A stretch of DNA of 64,000 bases from Miscanthus floridulus (taxonomy: Eukaryota > Streptophyta > Magnoliopsida > Poales > Poaceae), in contig NC_089581.1 in assembly GCF_019320115.1 (NCBI RefSeq), positions 10,169,707-10,233,706 on the forward strand, in the 5' to 3' direction. This document shows positions 42,201-54,165 of the stretch, piece by piece. The number at the start of each line of letters is the position of its first letter. Position 1 is the first letter of the stretch. The notes beneath the pieces were generated by a model. It ran no database searches and was not told the origin of the DNA. It saw only the letters and a list, made by a program, of their open reading frames with translations. Made by a program: the position numbers and the translations under genes.

Positions 42201-44879
42201 TGAAAGCTAAGATCACACAATTGCCCAACGGATAGCAAGTTGAAGCTCAATGAAGCAACATAGAGCACATTGGAGATGGAATGATCATTTGATATTGCCA
42301 CTTTGCCCAATCCTTTAACCTTGCCCTTTGAATTATCTACAAATGTTATTTTCTCTGTCCATCTACCTCTTCATCTAGTGAGGTGAACATACGAGGATCA
42401 CTGGTCATATGTTGAGTGCAACCACTATCAATAACCCAATGACTTCCACCGGTCTTGTAGTTCACCTACACACAAGAGATTCAAGCTTTAGGAACCCAAA
42501 CTTGTTGAGGGCCCTTCACCTTCTCAACAAGTGACTTAGCCACCCAAATCTTCTTAGGCCTATTCTTGTTAGGAGGTCCTAAGAACATGACTTTCATCTT
42601 TCTACTAGAATCCTTTCTAAGCATGTAGTGAGTATTGAAGACAAATGGTCTAGCATGCTTGGGCAAGGGTTGTGGTGGTGGAGTTTGGCACTCATGAGCA
42701 AAGTGGCATTCTTGTCCATACTCAAAACATCTCTTTGGCTTTGGCTTTGGCTTTGATTGTTGTTGTTGAACTTGAGCATTCTTCTTCTCTACACTTGCCA
42801 CATATCCAATGCCACTTCTATCCATCTTCATGACGGTGTTCATGAGTAGCTCACTTTGGAGATGCTTGCCTCTAGCAAACTCGCTCAATCCCATCTTGAG
42901 ATGCTCTTTCTCCATCTTGAGCTTCTTGTTCTCTTCCTTGAGAATATCATTGTTTTTCTCTTCCTTGAGCTTCTTGTTCTCTTCTTTGAGTTTCTCATTC
43001 TCAAGAATAAACTATTCATCATGCTCAAGAGTTTCTAGCACAATGGTGTTGTGGCTTTTCATTTCTTCAAGATCTTTCATGAGCTTTTCATTTGTGTTCT
43101 TGAGCTTGACATATTCATCATAGTCATTGCACTCAACCACTTTCTTACCTTTGCCACTAGATCCTTGCTCAATGCTCTCATCAATCAAATCATCACATGA
43201 TGTAGCTATATCAATCTTAACAACATGGTTAGTAGCATCATGTGGCTCATTTGGCAAAAATTCTTGAGCAATAACAAGAGTATCATAATTGATCTTTAGA
43301 GTTATATGTTCATCTTTTAGCTTGTTGTGGCTAGTGATGAGCTCATTGTGCACCCACTCAAGTTTATCATGTTTATCTTTAAGCTCTTTCTTAGAAGATT
43401 TGAGCTCCTTGAGTTTGGATGATATAACATCATTTGTCTCTTTAAGCTCAACATTAGCCTTTTCCAATGTATCGCATTTTGCTAAGAGTGAATCATTTTT
43501 AGCATCAAGCTTTTTATTTTTAGCTCTACTCTTTCTGATGATCTTAGTGTATTGTCTTAGTATTTTGACAAGATCATCATATGAAGGTAAATCATCATCA
43601 TCGCTATCGCTATCATTATCACTAGCTTGCTCATCATCACTACTATTATCATTATTAGTTACCTTGCGTTCACCCTTGGCCATAAGGCATAGGTGTGTAG
43701 AGGATGATGGCAATGGTGGCAGTGAAGATGCAAGATCAATAGCAATGGCGGACACCTTCTCATTTTCACTATCATCATCGGATGATCCACTAGATGAATC
43801 AATGTCCGTGAGCCAATCACCGACGATATAGGCCTTTCCACTCTTCTTCTTGTGGAAGTCCCTCTTTTTGCTATCTCTCTTCTTGTATGGCTTGTTCTTC
43901 TTCTTCTCATCTTCATCTTCGTTACTTGAGTCATCTTTCTTGCCCTTGTTCTTATTCTTGAACTTGTCTTTCTTGGGCTTGGTGCATTGATGTGCTAGAT
44001 GACCAAGTTCACCACAATTGAAGCAATCCATTTCAAAGATTGGCTTTCTTCTAGAGCTTGTGAAGAACTTATTCTTCTTGCCATCGAACTTGATGCCACT
44101 CTTGTTTAGCTTTTTTAGCATTTTGGCTGCTTTCTTCACCATAAGAGCAAGATCTTCATCTTCATCTTCTTCATCACTTGAGCTCTCATACTCAAGTCTT
44201 ACTTTGCCCTTATCTTGGCTAGCTTTGAATGCTACGTCCTTCTCTTTCTTCTTGGTAGAGGATGAGCCATCTTGTGGCGTGATGTGCATGTACATCTCAT
44301 GAGCATTGATCTTTCCCAAGATTTATGTTGATATAGCGGTGGAAAGATCACCTTGGTGTAGCACGGTCACAATATGCCTATATTTGTCAATAGGGAGAAC
44401 ACTCAAGATCTTTCTCACAACGTCGGATGATGACATTTGAGTAAGTCCAAGCCCATTGACTTCCTCTACAAGAACATTCAAACGTGAATACATCTCATTA
44501 GCACATTCTTTGGGAAGCATATAAAATGAATTTAGCTTTTTAATCACAAGATGATAGCGTTCCTCACGCTCACTCTTGGTTCTCTCATGGAGCGCATAAA
44601 TGTCTGACCATAGTGCATGGGCGTCTTTGTGGTTCCTTACGGGTTGAACACATTTTTGCAAAGGCCTCTAAAGATGGTGTTTCGAGCCTTTGCATTCCAC
44701 TTTTCATAATTAACCTCATCGCCTTGTAAGTGTGTAGCATCCTGAGGTTTTGGGAAGCCTTGTGTGGCAGTTCTAAGTATACCAACGTCTACAGCTTCTA
44801 AGTACGCCTCTATGCAGATTTTCCAATATGGAAAGTCATCTCCCTCAAAGATAGGAGGAGGCCCATCCCCATGAGACAT
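39242..44879 (-). pseudogene. Sirevirus gag-pol polyprotein, lightly broken
   Basis: ATG 44879-44877 opens MSHGDGPPPIFEGDDFPYWK (gag). Landmarks in order: an acidic block YESSSDEEDEDEDLALMVKK, zinc knuckle CFNCGELGHLAHQC (44022-43981), a long Lys/Asp-rich coiled-coil region, a second knuckle-like CFEYGQECHFAHEC, protease WVIDSGCTQHMT (about 42450-42410), integrase with SDNGKEFDNINIEAYC and the NGVVERKNRTL motif, reverse transcriptase with VYVDDIIFGS near 40200, and RNase H ending at 39242. Breaks include an in-frame stop near 44637, one near 44323, a one-base loss near 42350, and CAA-to-TAA changes at about 41558 and 40205. The reading frame is otherwise well kept, so the copy is inactive but not ancient. 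Confidence 0.92.
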
Positions 44880-44917
44880 CTTACTATAAGCGATTAAGCT
44901 TAAAAACATGAGCACGA

Positions 44918-44930
44918 GGCTTTGATACCA
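44918..44930 (-). other. primer-binding site of the Sirevirus
   Basis: TGGTATCAAAGCC on the minus strand, two bases inside the 5' LTR, matches the initiator-Met tRNA primer site type. Confidence 0.85.
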
Positions 44931-44932
44931 AT

Positions 44933-46489
44933 TGAAAGGATCAAGATGCCCAAGAGGGGGGGGGGTGAATTGGGCTAATTCTAAATTTTCTTGCAATAAT
45001 TAAATCCTACAGTTAGCCCAATTAACCCCTTGTGCCTAGAAAAGTGTTTCTATTAATCTAACGCATAAAGGACTTGCAACCTACGTTCCAAACTTACTCT
45101 AGCATAGCAATTTTATGAATGTAACAACAAGTATTGAATTGCTCAAAGTAAATGCTCAAAGTAAATGGAGAGAGAGAGAGGAACACGGCGATGTTTTGCC
45201 GAGGTATCAGAGAGTCGCCACTCCCCACTAGTCCTTGTTGGAGCACCCACGCAAGGGTGTAGCTCCCCCTTGATCCGCGCAAGGATCAAGTGCTCTCTAC
45301 GGGTTGATTCTTCGACACTCCGTCGCGGTGAATCACCCATAACTGCTCATAACATGAGTTGGGTCACCCACAAGCTTCGTCGGATGATCACCAAGCTCCC
45401 AATCACCACCAAGCCATCTAGGTGATGGCGATCACCAAGAGTAACAAGCACGAACTCTCACTTGACCATGCGAAGCTTAATGACAACGGTGGATGCATAC
45501 TTTGCTACTCTTGATTCACTAATAAGGCTACTCTCTTGGATTCTCAAATCTCAATCACCTCACTAGGACCTTGCTCTACTTGGCACTCACAAATGTATTT
45601 TTCAACTATTGGAATGAGCCAAAGTGAATCCACACACGAGTGGAGCTTCTATTTATAAGGCAGCCTGAAAAACGAACTGTTATGTGCCTCTGCGGGGTGA
45701 CCGGATGCTTCGGTCAGTTCAACCCGCACACCAATGATTAAGTGTTGACCAGACGCTTGCAGGGTCCGATCACCACTGACCGGACGCGTCCGGTCACATT
45801 AAACCCTCACTAGAACCTTACTGTACTCGACCGGACGCTAAACCCCTAGGGTCCAGTCAGTACTGACCGGTCATGTCCGGTCGCTGAATTCCTTCTCTAG
45901 AACCTTACTGGAGTCGACCGGACGCTGGCCCTCAGCATCCGATCACTCAACCACTCAGCGTCCGGTCGCACCGAACGCAATCTCCTTGGTCAAATGAACT
46001 GACCGGACCCTGTAGCCAGCGTCTGGTCCAACCAGAGCTAGCGTCCAGTCAACATTTGACCCTCCATTCATTTCTAACTCTCGAACATATGTGAATGAAG
46101 CTTGCTCCATAGGATCATAGGCATATGTAGGAGCTACCTAGCGCTAGTTTTAATTAGTGTGCACCACACCTAACTCACTAGACTCATCTAGGTCAAGCTA
46201 TCCGTCCATACCCCCCTTAATAGTACGGCCAAAGGGAAAATAAAGTCCTAAACTACTCTAAGTGTCTCTCCAACTCCAATCGATACTTAAAACTAGTCAT
46301 CCTTAACCTTGTCGTCCATCCTTTGAAAACCAAAATGATTTCCATCATAGGGGCATGACCACCTTGATTGCCCAATCAATCTCCATTACCATGACCTAAC
46401 TTAATTGCCTCTACAAAACACACGTTAGTTATAGTAATCTTGTATTGTCATTAATCACCAAAACCAAATTAGGAGCCTAGATGCTTTCA
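44933..46489 (-). repeat. 5' LTR of the Sirevirus element
   Basis: It contains the CCGGTC / GACCGG array at 45695-46065 and a G9 tract near 44956 that its partner lacks. The outer end CTTTCA abuts the target duplication CACCC. Confidence 0.93.
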
Positions 46490-46494
46490 CACCC

Positions 46495-47730
46495 GCTCAT
46501 CCCCAACTCCTTAGTGCTTATCCGCCAAGCTCCAAAGCAGCATGACCACACATTGTCCACGCCCCTTCCTTTATCGCGCGCTCGTTAGCTGCCGCGCCGT
46601 GCCCCATCGTCGGCCGCATCGCGCGCACGTCCACTGTCGCGTTGTGCCCCACCCCATCGCTAGCCGCGCCGTGCACCCATCCTAGACACCTATGCCGCTC
46701 GCTCCCTCACTGTCCATCTCCGATCGCCGTCACGCACGCCACTGATCCCGCCATGATCGTTGGGCCGCATGTGCCGTGGCACCTCATGTCTTCGCCGGCC
46801 GAGCCAAGGGCACCCACGAGCACGGGCGGTGCTCCCACGCCGGGGCTCGTCGCGCGGCTCTGACCCTGATGGCCAGAATCAAGCAGCCCGGTCTTCCCCT
46901 CCCCTATGTTGCATATGTATGTTTCAAGTGTTTCAGGCGTTTCAGATGTATGTTGCAATTATTTTATCTTGATATTGTAAAAGTAGATCGAGAGATATTG
47001 CACATATTGCAAGTGTTTTCAGAGGCATGTTACAAGCGTTTGTTTAAATTGTTTCATCTATTTCTAGATATATGTTGCAATCATTTTTGATCGGGATGTT
47101 GCATATGTTGCAACAGTATGTTTCCAAATGTTTTAGTCATGTTGCAGCAAGTGGTTTAATGTTGCAAGTGTTTTATTTTGGATGTTTCATGTGTTTCACA
47201 CACATGTTGCAAAAACATATTTCCAAATGTTTCATCTGTTTTCAGTCTTATGTTGCATTCATGTTGCAAGTGTTTTACGTTGTTCGGTCGGGGCGAGCCA
47301 GGGGCCAGCGGACGGGTGCACGGGGAGTCGGCAGACGGGGCTTGGGGGTGCTACGGTCGGGGGCAAGTTGGGGGCATGCTCGTCCTCAGCTGCTCATCGT
47401 GGCTCCTGAGTGCCGCCCACGCGGAGAGAGGAGGGGGTCAGGGGCGACCGACGAGTGCAGAGACGGGGCGGAGTGTGCACGGGGGGCGGGCTGCGGTGGG
47501 CCTGTGACCGGGAGCTGGGCCATGGTTCAGTTCGCTGGGACTGGGAGTTGCGTCCGGACGTGCTGCGGGCACTAGACGGCAGGGCGCTAGTGCCTCCGAT
47601 GAGGAAAAAAAGTTACAATTTCATCAAGAAATATCCCTGCATTTATTTTGAGTTTCTTATATTTGAATTCGACGTTTGCTTTCACATGTATATATATGAA
47701 GCGTAGATATGCACTCCATAACACATGTAT
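46495..47730. other. intergenic, TTGCA-rich repeat-like region
   Basis: The first 400 bp are GC-rich (many CGCGC). From 46905 to 47290 the phrases ATGTTGCAA and TGTTTCA recur about a dozen times at irregular spacing, recalling a grass repeat family that I cannot name. A GC-rich stretch follows to 47590. The open frames here (46776-47090, 47072-47575) are repeat-driven, without domains. Confidence 0.45.
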
Positions 47731-48072
47731 GGCAAATTCAGTATGAATTTGACTTCCTTGGTATAAATTTGATTTCCTTGTCCTAACTTGATGATCTACG
47801 GCAAATTTGGTATGAATTTGATTTCCTTGTCATTTTACTCTTAATGAAACACAAGCACAACATGTTCGCAAAAAAAAATTCCTTGTCCTAACTGGATGAT
47901 GCAAATGATGTATGGTAAATTTTGTATGAATTTGATTCCCTTGTCCAAACTGGATGATGCAAATGATGTACGACGAATTGGGTATGAATTTGACCTGACT
48001 GGATGATGTAAATGGTGTACCGCAGATTTAGTATGAATTTGATTTCCTTGTCCTAACTGGATGATATGAATG
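47731..48072. repeat. degenerate tandem repeat, unit about 50-60 bp, five copies
   Basis: The unit GGCAAATTTGGTATGAATTTGATTTCCTTGTCCTAACTGGATGATGCAAATG (shown as GGCAAATTTGG, TATGAATTTG, TTTCCTTGTCC, TAACTGGATGATG) occurs five times with changes and small deletions. The second copy is interrupted by a short poly-A insert (47832-47878). Confidence 0.85.
47832..47878 (+). mobile_element. 47-bp retroposed 3' end (LINE tail) with target duplication
   Basis: ATTTTACTCTTAATGAAACA through ATGTTCGC and nine A is flanked by the 9-bp direct repeat TTCCTTGTC (47823-47831 and 47879-47887). The TTAATGAAAC...GTTCGC-An ending resembles the 3' ends of grass L1 LINEs. It is most simply a severely 5'-truncated LINE insertion. 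Confidence 0.65.
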
Positions 48073-48323
48073 GTTAAGCTTGGTGCGTGATGACGTGAGA
48101 CCACTCGACCTTATTATAAAACCTTAAAGGGCAACCGGGGGTGACAACACGAAACACTAGCTAGTCTGGGTGTTCTTTACAGTTTCCTTGCATTGTAAAC
48201 ATACTCTACTAGCTACTAGTGGCCTGGGTAAAGGTTTCCGGGTAAAATAAAATACTGGACAACGCACGCGCCCTCTCCCATCCATCATCGACAACACACA
48301 TTGCACCGTGCAGGGTACTCTGA

Positions 48324-48449
48324 GCCCTGTTGGCTTCGCTGAAAAAAACAAGCTAAAATACTATTTTAATTAATTTTTTGTGAGAGAAAAATATTATTCT
48401 AACTAAAAATAAGCTAAAATGTATGGATTATAAGACATGCGAACATGGC
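48324..48449. mobile_element. short MITE, GCCCTGTTGGC family
   Basis: GCCCTGTTGGCTTCGC pairs with GCGAACATGGC. The core TTTTTTGTGAGAGAAAAATA is that of the MITEs around 16-20 kb. The interior is AT-rich, with GCTAAAATA repeats. Confidence 0.65.
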
Positions 48450-49094
48450 CTCGAAAGATATGCATGCAGAATGCTGCTGTGCTGATGCATGTATGCCTGC
48501 CCTGCACCTAGCGCCACTTTTTCCTGCACTTAATAAGGCACCTTTTGATTAGATCATGCATTGTGAAACACCTACGGCAGTAGAGTATTATATAAAATAA
48601 ATAAATAAATGTGCCTCTGTCATTTGGGACCAAAAAATTTGAAACAAAAATAAACCACACCACTGTTTCCTCCTATGCAGATACAGCTATATGTATTATG
48701 GAGCTTTGTATTCCTTTGTCTAGCTACTCTCCCCTAGCTGGTAACAGGCGATGGATTGCCGAATTGAACGATGGGATGGATGTTACCTTGCCTACACTAC
48801 AGGCATCCTTGCTTCTACCACAGGTATGTTATGTCATTAAGCTACCACGCGAAGTCATTCCAGACTTGACCCCTCGATGGTCTCATCAACTGGAACTGGA
48901 CAAATGCAAGCTACCTGCAGGAATCCCTCCATCCATCCATGACTGTAACGTGCCTCCTGCTCCACTTGATGCTCAACTCAATACCCTCCCCATTATCTAC
49001 TGATTTTTTTTATATACATCATGCTTTATGCATCATCACTTACGTTGTCACACACAAGCTCCCCGGCATGATGCACTGGCCTTGCATTGGCCTT
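48450..49094. other. upstream region of the ZIP transporter gene
   Basis: Contains AAATAAATAAATAAAT (48595-48610). The open frame at 48611-49003 has no domain and ends before the TATA box. I treat the stretch as promoter-distal sequence. Confidence 0.4.
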
Positions 49095-49101
49095 TATATA
49101 A
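49095..49101 (+). promoter_or_regulatory. TATA box of the ZIP transporter gene
   Basis: TATATAA in the context CCTTTATATAAGGGAAAGC lies 202 bp before the ATG at 49297 and would give a leader of about 170 nt. Confidence 0.75.
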
Positions 49102-49296
49102 GGGAAAGCAAAGCTAGCCCACACTGACCCATCTCCATCATCGTCCCAAATCCAAGCAGCCTCGATCCGTTCATCTGAACGCCTTCCATACCATCCTTCC
49201 AATTCTCGTAGCAGCCTCTCCTCAAGCCTTTATTACAGCTCACCGCCTGCTGCAAAGGGAATTGAAGATCCAGCTGATAAATCACCTGATACACAT

Positions 49297-52200
49297 ATGG
49301 ATCCAAAGGTTGCCATTGCTCTCACCCTGTCCCTCGTCGGCGGTTTAAGCACCTCCCTAGGTATGTACCAACAATTTACTTCCTCTCGTTGTACATTTTC
49401 ATGATCACTTGAGTTGTTTGTACTACATTTACATTATTTACTCATGCATGGTTAGTTTTTTCTCTTTGGGCCTGGATGCCTTGTACTTTTCTGTTTCCTG
49501 TTGTCTTTGTACAGTTGTATTCTCCTGTTTTCCTTATTAAAGAAAAAAGAAAAAAAAATAGGCAGGGGACTCCCCTGCCATTTCGGTTAAAAAAAAACTT
49601 TGACATTTCCAGTTGCTCGTCCTAATCAGATATTTTTTTGGTTCACAATAATCTGAGAGTTTCGATTATGCACCTTGGATCTTGAATTTGAAACGACACT
49701 AGTCATGCTAGTCCCTAGGTCTCTGTCCAAAATTTTGGAGTGGACTGGTATAAATTGATTAGTGGAGCTTATATTGCATCCGAGAATAAAAGAACTTGAA
49801 AAGAATAGATAAACTAGCTCCTATCATGTCAACAATGGGAACTATTTGCACACATAGGTTTCTTCAGGATAAAGTTCATGGTACATAGAGCCAGGCCATA
49901 ACCACAAGATAACCACACATAAGAAACCTATTAAGATAACTAAAGATTTTATCCAAATGTATATTGCCCAGATTTAATTTGTATACTCCACATAACTAAA
50001 GATTCTTGTATACTATTCACCAGGTGCACTGTTGGCTATACTCAATCATGCGCCAAACAACAAAACACTCGGGATTTTACAGGTTGATGATATTACTATT
50101 TACTAACCATTGCCCATGGAGTTACGTTGAAAGAATTACAAGTTTGATTGTCCACAATCCAACATTTTAAAATAATGTATTTTGGCCATTTTGCAGGGCT
50201 TTGCTACTGGACTCATGCTGAGCATGTCTTTCTTTGACTTGGCTTATGATGCTGTCAATGCCATTGGTTTTCTGAGAGGAAACCTTTGGGTAAGAAAAGC
50301 AAGTTATGTTGTTGGGCATTTGTAAAATCTTTCTAAACATTTTGACATGTGGGTTGCAGTTTTTTGCTGGAGCATTGCTATTTTCAACAATTGCAGACGT
50401 TTTCCCTGAGCCAGATTGCAGTGTGGCAGATGAAAATGACAAACAGGTATAGCTTCCATCGACTTGGTTCAGTAGTCAATCGGTAACATTTTAATGTGAA
50501 AACTAACATAGCAATTATTCCCCGCTCTATATTTCATTTAAAAAAAGGCTGGTGACAACAGAGCAGGAAAGGAACTTATGATGAGACATCGCCGAAGAGT
50601 TATATTTAGCGTAGTTGTCACAGCCATTGGTAAACCCTAAACATGCCTAAACTAGTTTTGTTGCTTTATATAGAATAAATTCTTATAAAAATATCTGTAT
50701 ATTTATGTTGATGTTGGTATACAACAGTTTATGAAGTTTTATTCATATCCATAGATTTTTTTTTATATTTAACTAACTGCTATGAAACATGAAATTGACG
50801 AAAGTAACCATACCATGTGAGTTCTAGGTTAATTACCATTAATAAGTGTCATATTTATCTGTGTTGATGCCTTTGTATACAACAATTTATGAGTTTTATA
50901 TATATCCACAGATTAATTATATATGCAACCTTTTCACTTAATGATATGACAAAAAAAAAAAGAAATTGATGAAAGTAACCATACAATGTGACTACCTTTC
51001 CGTCAATGCCTCGGGGGAAGGTATTACCCCTAGGGTTTGAGTTTTTAATATGCAATATGCATATAATCATGAATCATATGCATCTTCCTACAACTACAAG
51101 TTTAATTGGTTTAATGATTGCCTTGAAAAAAATACAGTTGCTGGTGTGAGTTTGCAAAACTTCCCTGTGGGCACTGCTGCATTTCTCGGAACAACAAAGG
51201 TATTGTTCATTGTTTCCTGTTTAGCTAACTTAATCTTTGTTTTCACAATCTAAAGGTTGTAAAGTTTTCTAGCAATGATGAAATTACCTTTTCTGATGAC
51301 TATATTCATTCATACACATATTATTTTTTGACAATCATATCAGTCGCATTCCTCCCTAATATACACTTTTTAGTTGAGGACACATTAATATTTTAATCCA
51401 TGGGTAATGAGTATAAAACATCACAATGACTAGGTGTCTAATCTTTAATAAAGCTTCCCCTAACTAGTGTATAGCATGTCCTCGAGCAGATTTTAGAGGA
51501 AAGGCACCTGTGGTGCTTAGTAGGAGCTAGGGGCTTAGTGCAACTGGATGAAGATGCCAACTAGGGTTGTCTTGGTAGTTTGACCAAGGTCAATATCTAG
51601 TGCGAATTGTCTTGTGGTGTGTGGGCCATGGTCCTTTTTGTGCTTCAATCAAGGCCCATTGTTTATTGCATGCGAAAGAGGAGCAGGGCTTCTTTGAAGC
51701 TGAGATTCTAAGCCCAAAGCATTATTTGCCCTTTTCTGGCTTATTATATAAATAGCCTAGGCTTAATAGTATAGGGCCAGACAGAGAATAAGTATGGACC
51801 TGAATTTTTATAATAGTGAATATCACATATTGTATATCTAATAACTAGTCATATCTACTTATCAGGGCTTCCGTGTTGGTTTGAACTTGGCCCTTGCTAT
51901 AGCACTACACTACATTCCAGAGGTAATTTACTCTACAGAAAGTAGCATATATATTTCTTCTCAACACACAATTTAGTTCACAACATAGATCAAATGTGCT
52001 AATACCTACCTGTTGCTTTCATTCATCCCCAGGGTATTGCAGTAGCTCTCCCAGCGTACTTTGCCACTTGCAGGTACTAATGTATCTTTTTTTTAATAGA
52101 AGAAATATGCCCCCTTTCATGTTGGATCCCATTCTATCAAATAATAACCACTAAGGGCACTAACTGCATGCAGAATAAAGAAATATGATTGTTGCACTTA

Positions 52201-53469
52201 TTTTGTAAACAAAAAAAAACTATATTTAAACTTTCAGTAATACTTAGTTTCCATGTCTCTGGTGCAGCAAATGGCAAGCCTTCAAATTAGCAACATTATC
52301 TGGTTTTGCAGAGCCACTAGGTGTGATTATTGTGGGTAAGTTGACTTTTTAACAGTGGTTACAATCTAATTGAGCTATTAAGGTTTGAAAATGGATTATC
52401 GGTACATTCAGGATGGAAGATGAATTTGCTCAAATCATATCGATGCAACAGATGCAATAAAAAAATCTACTAATTTTCGTTAAGTGAATATACATGAGGA
52501 ACTAATTTTCGTTGGTTGAACTACTCTTTTGGAAGTATAATTACCATTGGTGTGATACTAAACTTGCAAATACATGTTTAGTTCGAGTGGCATGTGTTCT
52601 TGTGATTGGAGGGTGTGGGTTTGATTACTCTGTGACACAATTATTCTGCCACCTTTTTTCTTTAAAAAAAACCCGAAGCAATATTGGGCTTAGGTTACTT
52701 GTGTTACATGGTTTGTGGGCTTAGGTTCCTTGTGTTTCATGTGCTGGACCTGGGCTGCAGCCTGTTATCCAGCCTAGACACACTTTTTTTTTTTGGCTTA
52801 GGTTCGTTGTGTTTTATGGGCTGGACCTAGAACGCAGCCTATAAACTTAGAAATGATTTATTTAGTATTTTTGTCATCATTAGAAATAGAAAACAGAAAA
52901 TAGGGTAAGTTTGGTTCCAAAGGTTAAGACTTTGCAAAGAGCATGAGGTCATGATTGAAAAGTAGTTGAGTTCATAGAGTTATTTATATTGTACCTCAAA
53001 GCAATGCATGTGAAATGAAGTTTTTTTTACAGCATACCTATTCCCAAGCAACTTGAATCCTGAAATATTGGAAGGTCTACTTGGATTAGGTAACTGTAAT
53101 TACTATATAAAAACCATTCCATTCAATTAGCTGAAAGTATTCACTCAACTGATATTTTTTCTCTTTTTTTTTTACAGTGGGAGGAGTGATGGCTTTTCTA
53201 ACACTGTATGAAATGCTACCGCAAGCATTTGAATATGCTGGACGCAAGGATGCTGTTAAAGCAGTATTTGTTGGTATGGCCTTTATGTCTATGAGGTGCG
53301 TTATGCTCTTAGTAAAAAGGATTAAAAAATATTCACACATCTCAAAGTTGCATGTACATGAGAGAGTGCAATATGATTAGCCTGATAAACATACTAATTC
53401 TATATATATCACTTGTTTTGCAGCTTGTATTTTCTAGATGCTAGCCTGCCAAAGGAGATGAGCGCTTAA
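49297..53469 (+). CDS. ZIP-family metal transporter, ZTP29-like, with altered ligand residues
   Basis: Twelve exons: 49297-49360, 50024-50082, 50197-50289, 50360-50446, 50548-50629, 51138-51199, 51866-51922, 52033-52073, 52268-52335, 53033-53089, 53178-53295, 53424-53469. All introns are GT-AG, and the phases join to 277 residues without a stop. The topology is that of a ZIP carrier: TM1 near residue 5, TM2 (FATGLMLSMSFFDLAYD), TM3 (FFAGALLFSTIA), a short hydrophilic loop, TM4 (VAGVSLQNFPVG, 129-140), TM5 (LALAIALHYIPEGIAVALP, 157-175), TM6 (LATLSGFAEPLGVIIVAYLF), then the two last helices with MAFLTLYEMLP. Arabidopsis ZTP29, an ER zinc transporter linked to salt stress, is the nearest relative I recognise, and its length is similar. 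The usual His and Glu of TM4 (HNFPEG) read Gln and Val here, and the HEMLP His reads Tyr; H164 and E168 of TM5 and E197 of TM6 are kept. Whether it still moves metal is open. Confidence 0.9.
49469..49597 (+). mobile_element. truncated LINE 3' end in intron 1 of the ZIP gene
   Basis: GGCCTGGATGCCTTGTAC ... TTCCTTATTAAAGAAAAAAG ... GGCAGGGGACTCCCCTGCC, ending in a poly-A run, has the form of a grass LINE 3' untranslated end. CTTTG at both sides (49464-49468 and 49598-49602) may be a short target duplication. Confidence 0.5.
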
Positions 53470-53942
53470 CATAATGTGCGCCTAAACCAGTTGATGTAAT
53501 GGTCAAGAAAATTTCATCATGGGTGCTGCAACAAGGTACTGTTTCATATAACTGTCACCCTATTTATTAAGAGGATGCACATACCATTGTTATTATTTTG
53601 ATGAAAGATATGAAGTTTTGACTCTCCTAGAAAAATTATTCGATCTTTAAAATGTAGAGCCATAGACACAGAGAGATTTTCGCATAGACAAAGACCCATT
53701 GGTTTGAAACTCTGAATAATGCATGTATGTATATATCTACTATAATATTTCACTTTAGGCCGCTATGATTGTGAACTAATATTAGCTAATCCTAGGATCT
53801 CGCAAAATTGTTAGTTCGAGATACCTTACTGTACTTTTAGAATGGAAGAAAATTAACTTTCATATCTATCTTTTCAACAAACTAAACTATGCAAACAACA
53901 AAAAATGCATCTATGGAAAAGTCATAGCATAGACTTATTTAA

Positions 53943-54165
53943 TACTCCCGCCGTCCCTAACTAAATCGATTCTTAGAGTAATCTTAAATCAAACTTTTTA
54001 AAATTTGACCATTTTTAGAAAAGAGCGCAAAGATCTATAGAACCAAATTAGTATCATTAGGAACACCATAAAAATATAGTTTCATAATGTATCATTTGGT
54101 GTCATAAATATTTATACTCTTTTCTAAAAATTTGGTCAAACATAAAAAAATGGCTTTAGGGAAAA
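53943..54165. mobile_element. Stowaway/mariner-like fragment
   Basis: The left end TACTCCCGCCGTCCCTAACT has the CTCCCTCCGTCCC form of Stowaway termini. The inside shows the usual AAATTTGACCATTTTTAGAAA and TTTCTAAAAATTTGGTCAAA inverted segments. The expected right terminus is missing. Confidence 0.6.

Larger units (their letters stand above)
34276..46489 (-). mobile_element. Sirevirus-type Ty1/copia retrotransposon
   Basis: A 12.2-kb element with LTRs of 1558 bp (34276-35833) and 1557 bp (44933-46489), flanked by the 5-bp duplication CACCC (34271-34275 and 46490-46494). It reads on the minus strand. The primer site TGGTATCAAAGCC (44930-44918) follows the 5' LTR, and a purine tract AAAAGGGAGAGAT (35846-35834) precedes the 3' LTR. 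Long LTRs, a lysine- and serine-rich gag with coiled coil, and a 3.4-kb region between pol and the 3' LTR that includes a third ORF all point to the Sirevirus (SIRE/Maximus) lineage. The LTRs remain similar, with scattered substitutions. Confidence 0.93.

Noticed and set aside
47072..47575. 167-codon frame with Cys- and Phe-rich translation
   Set aside because: Its first part translates the ATGTTGCAA repeat phrases and the rest a GC-rich run; no domain.
48611..49003. 130-codon frame upstream of the ZIP gene
   Set aside because: No domain; it precedes the TATA box and ends before the transcribed region.
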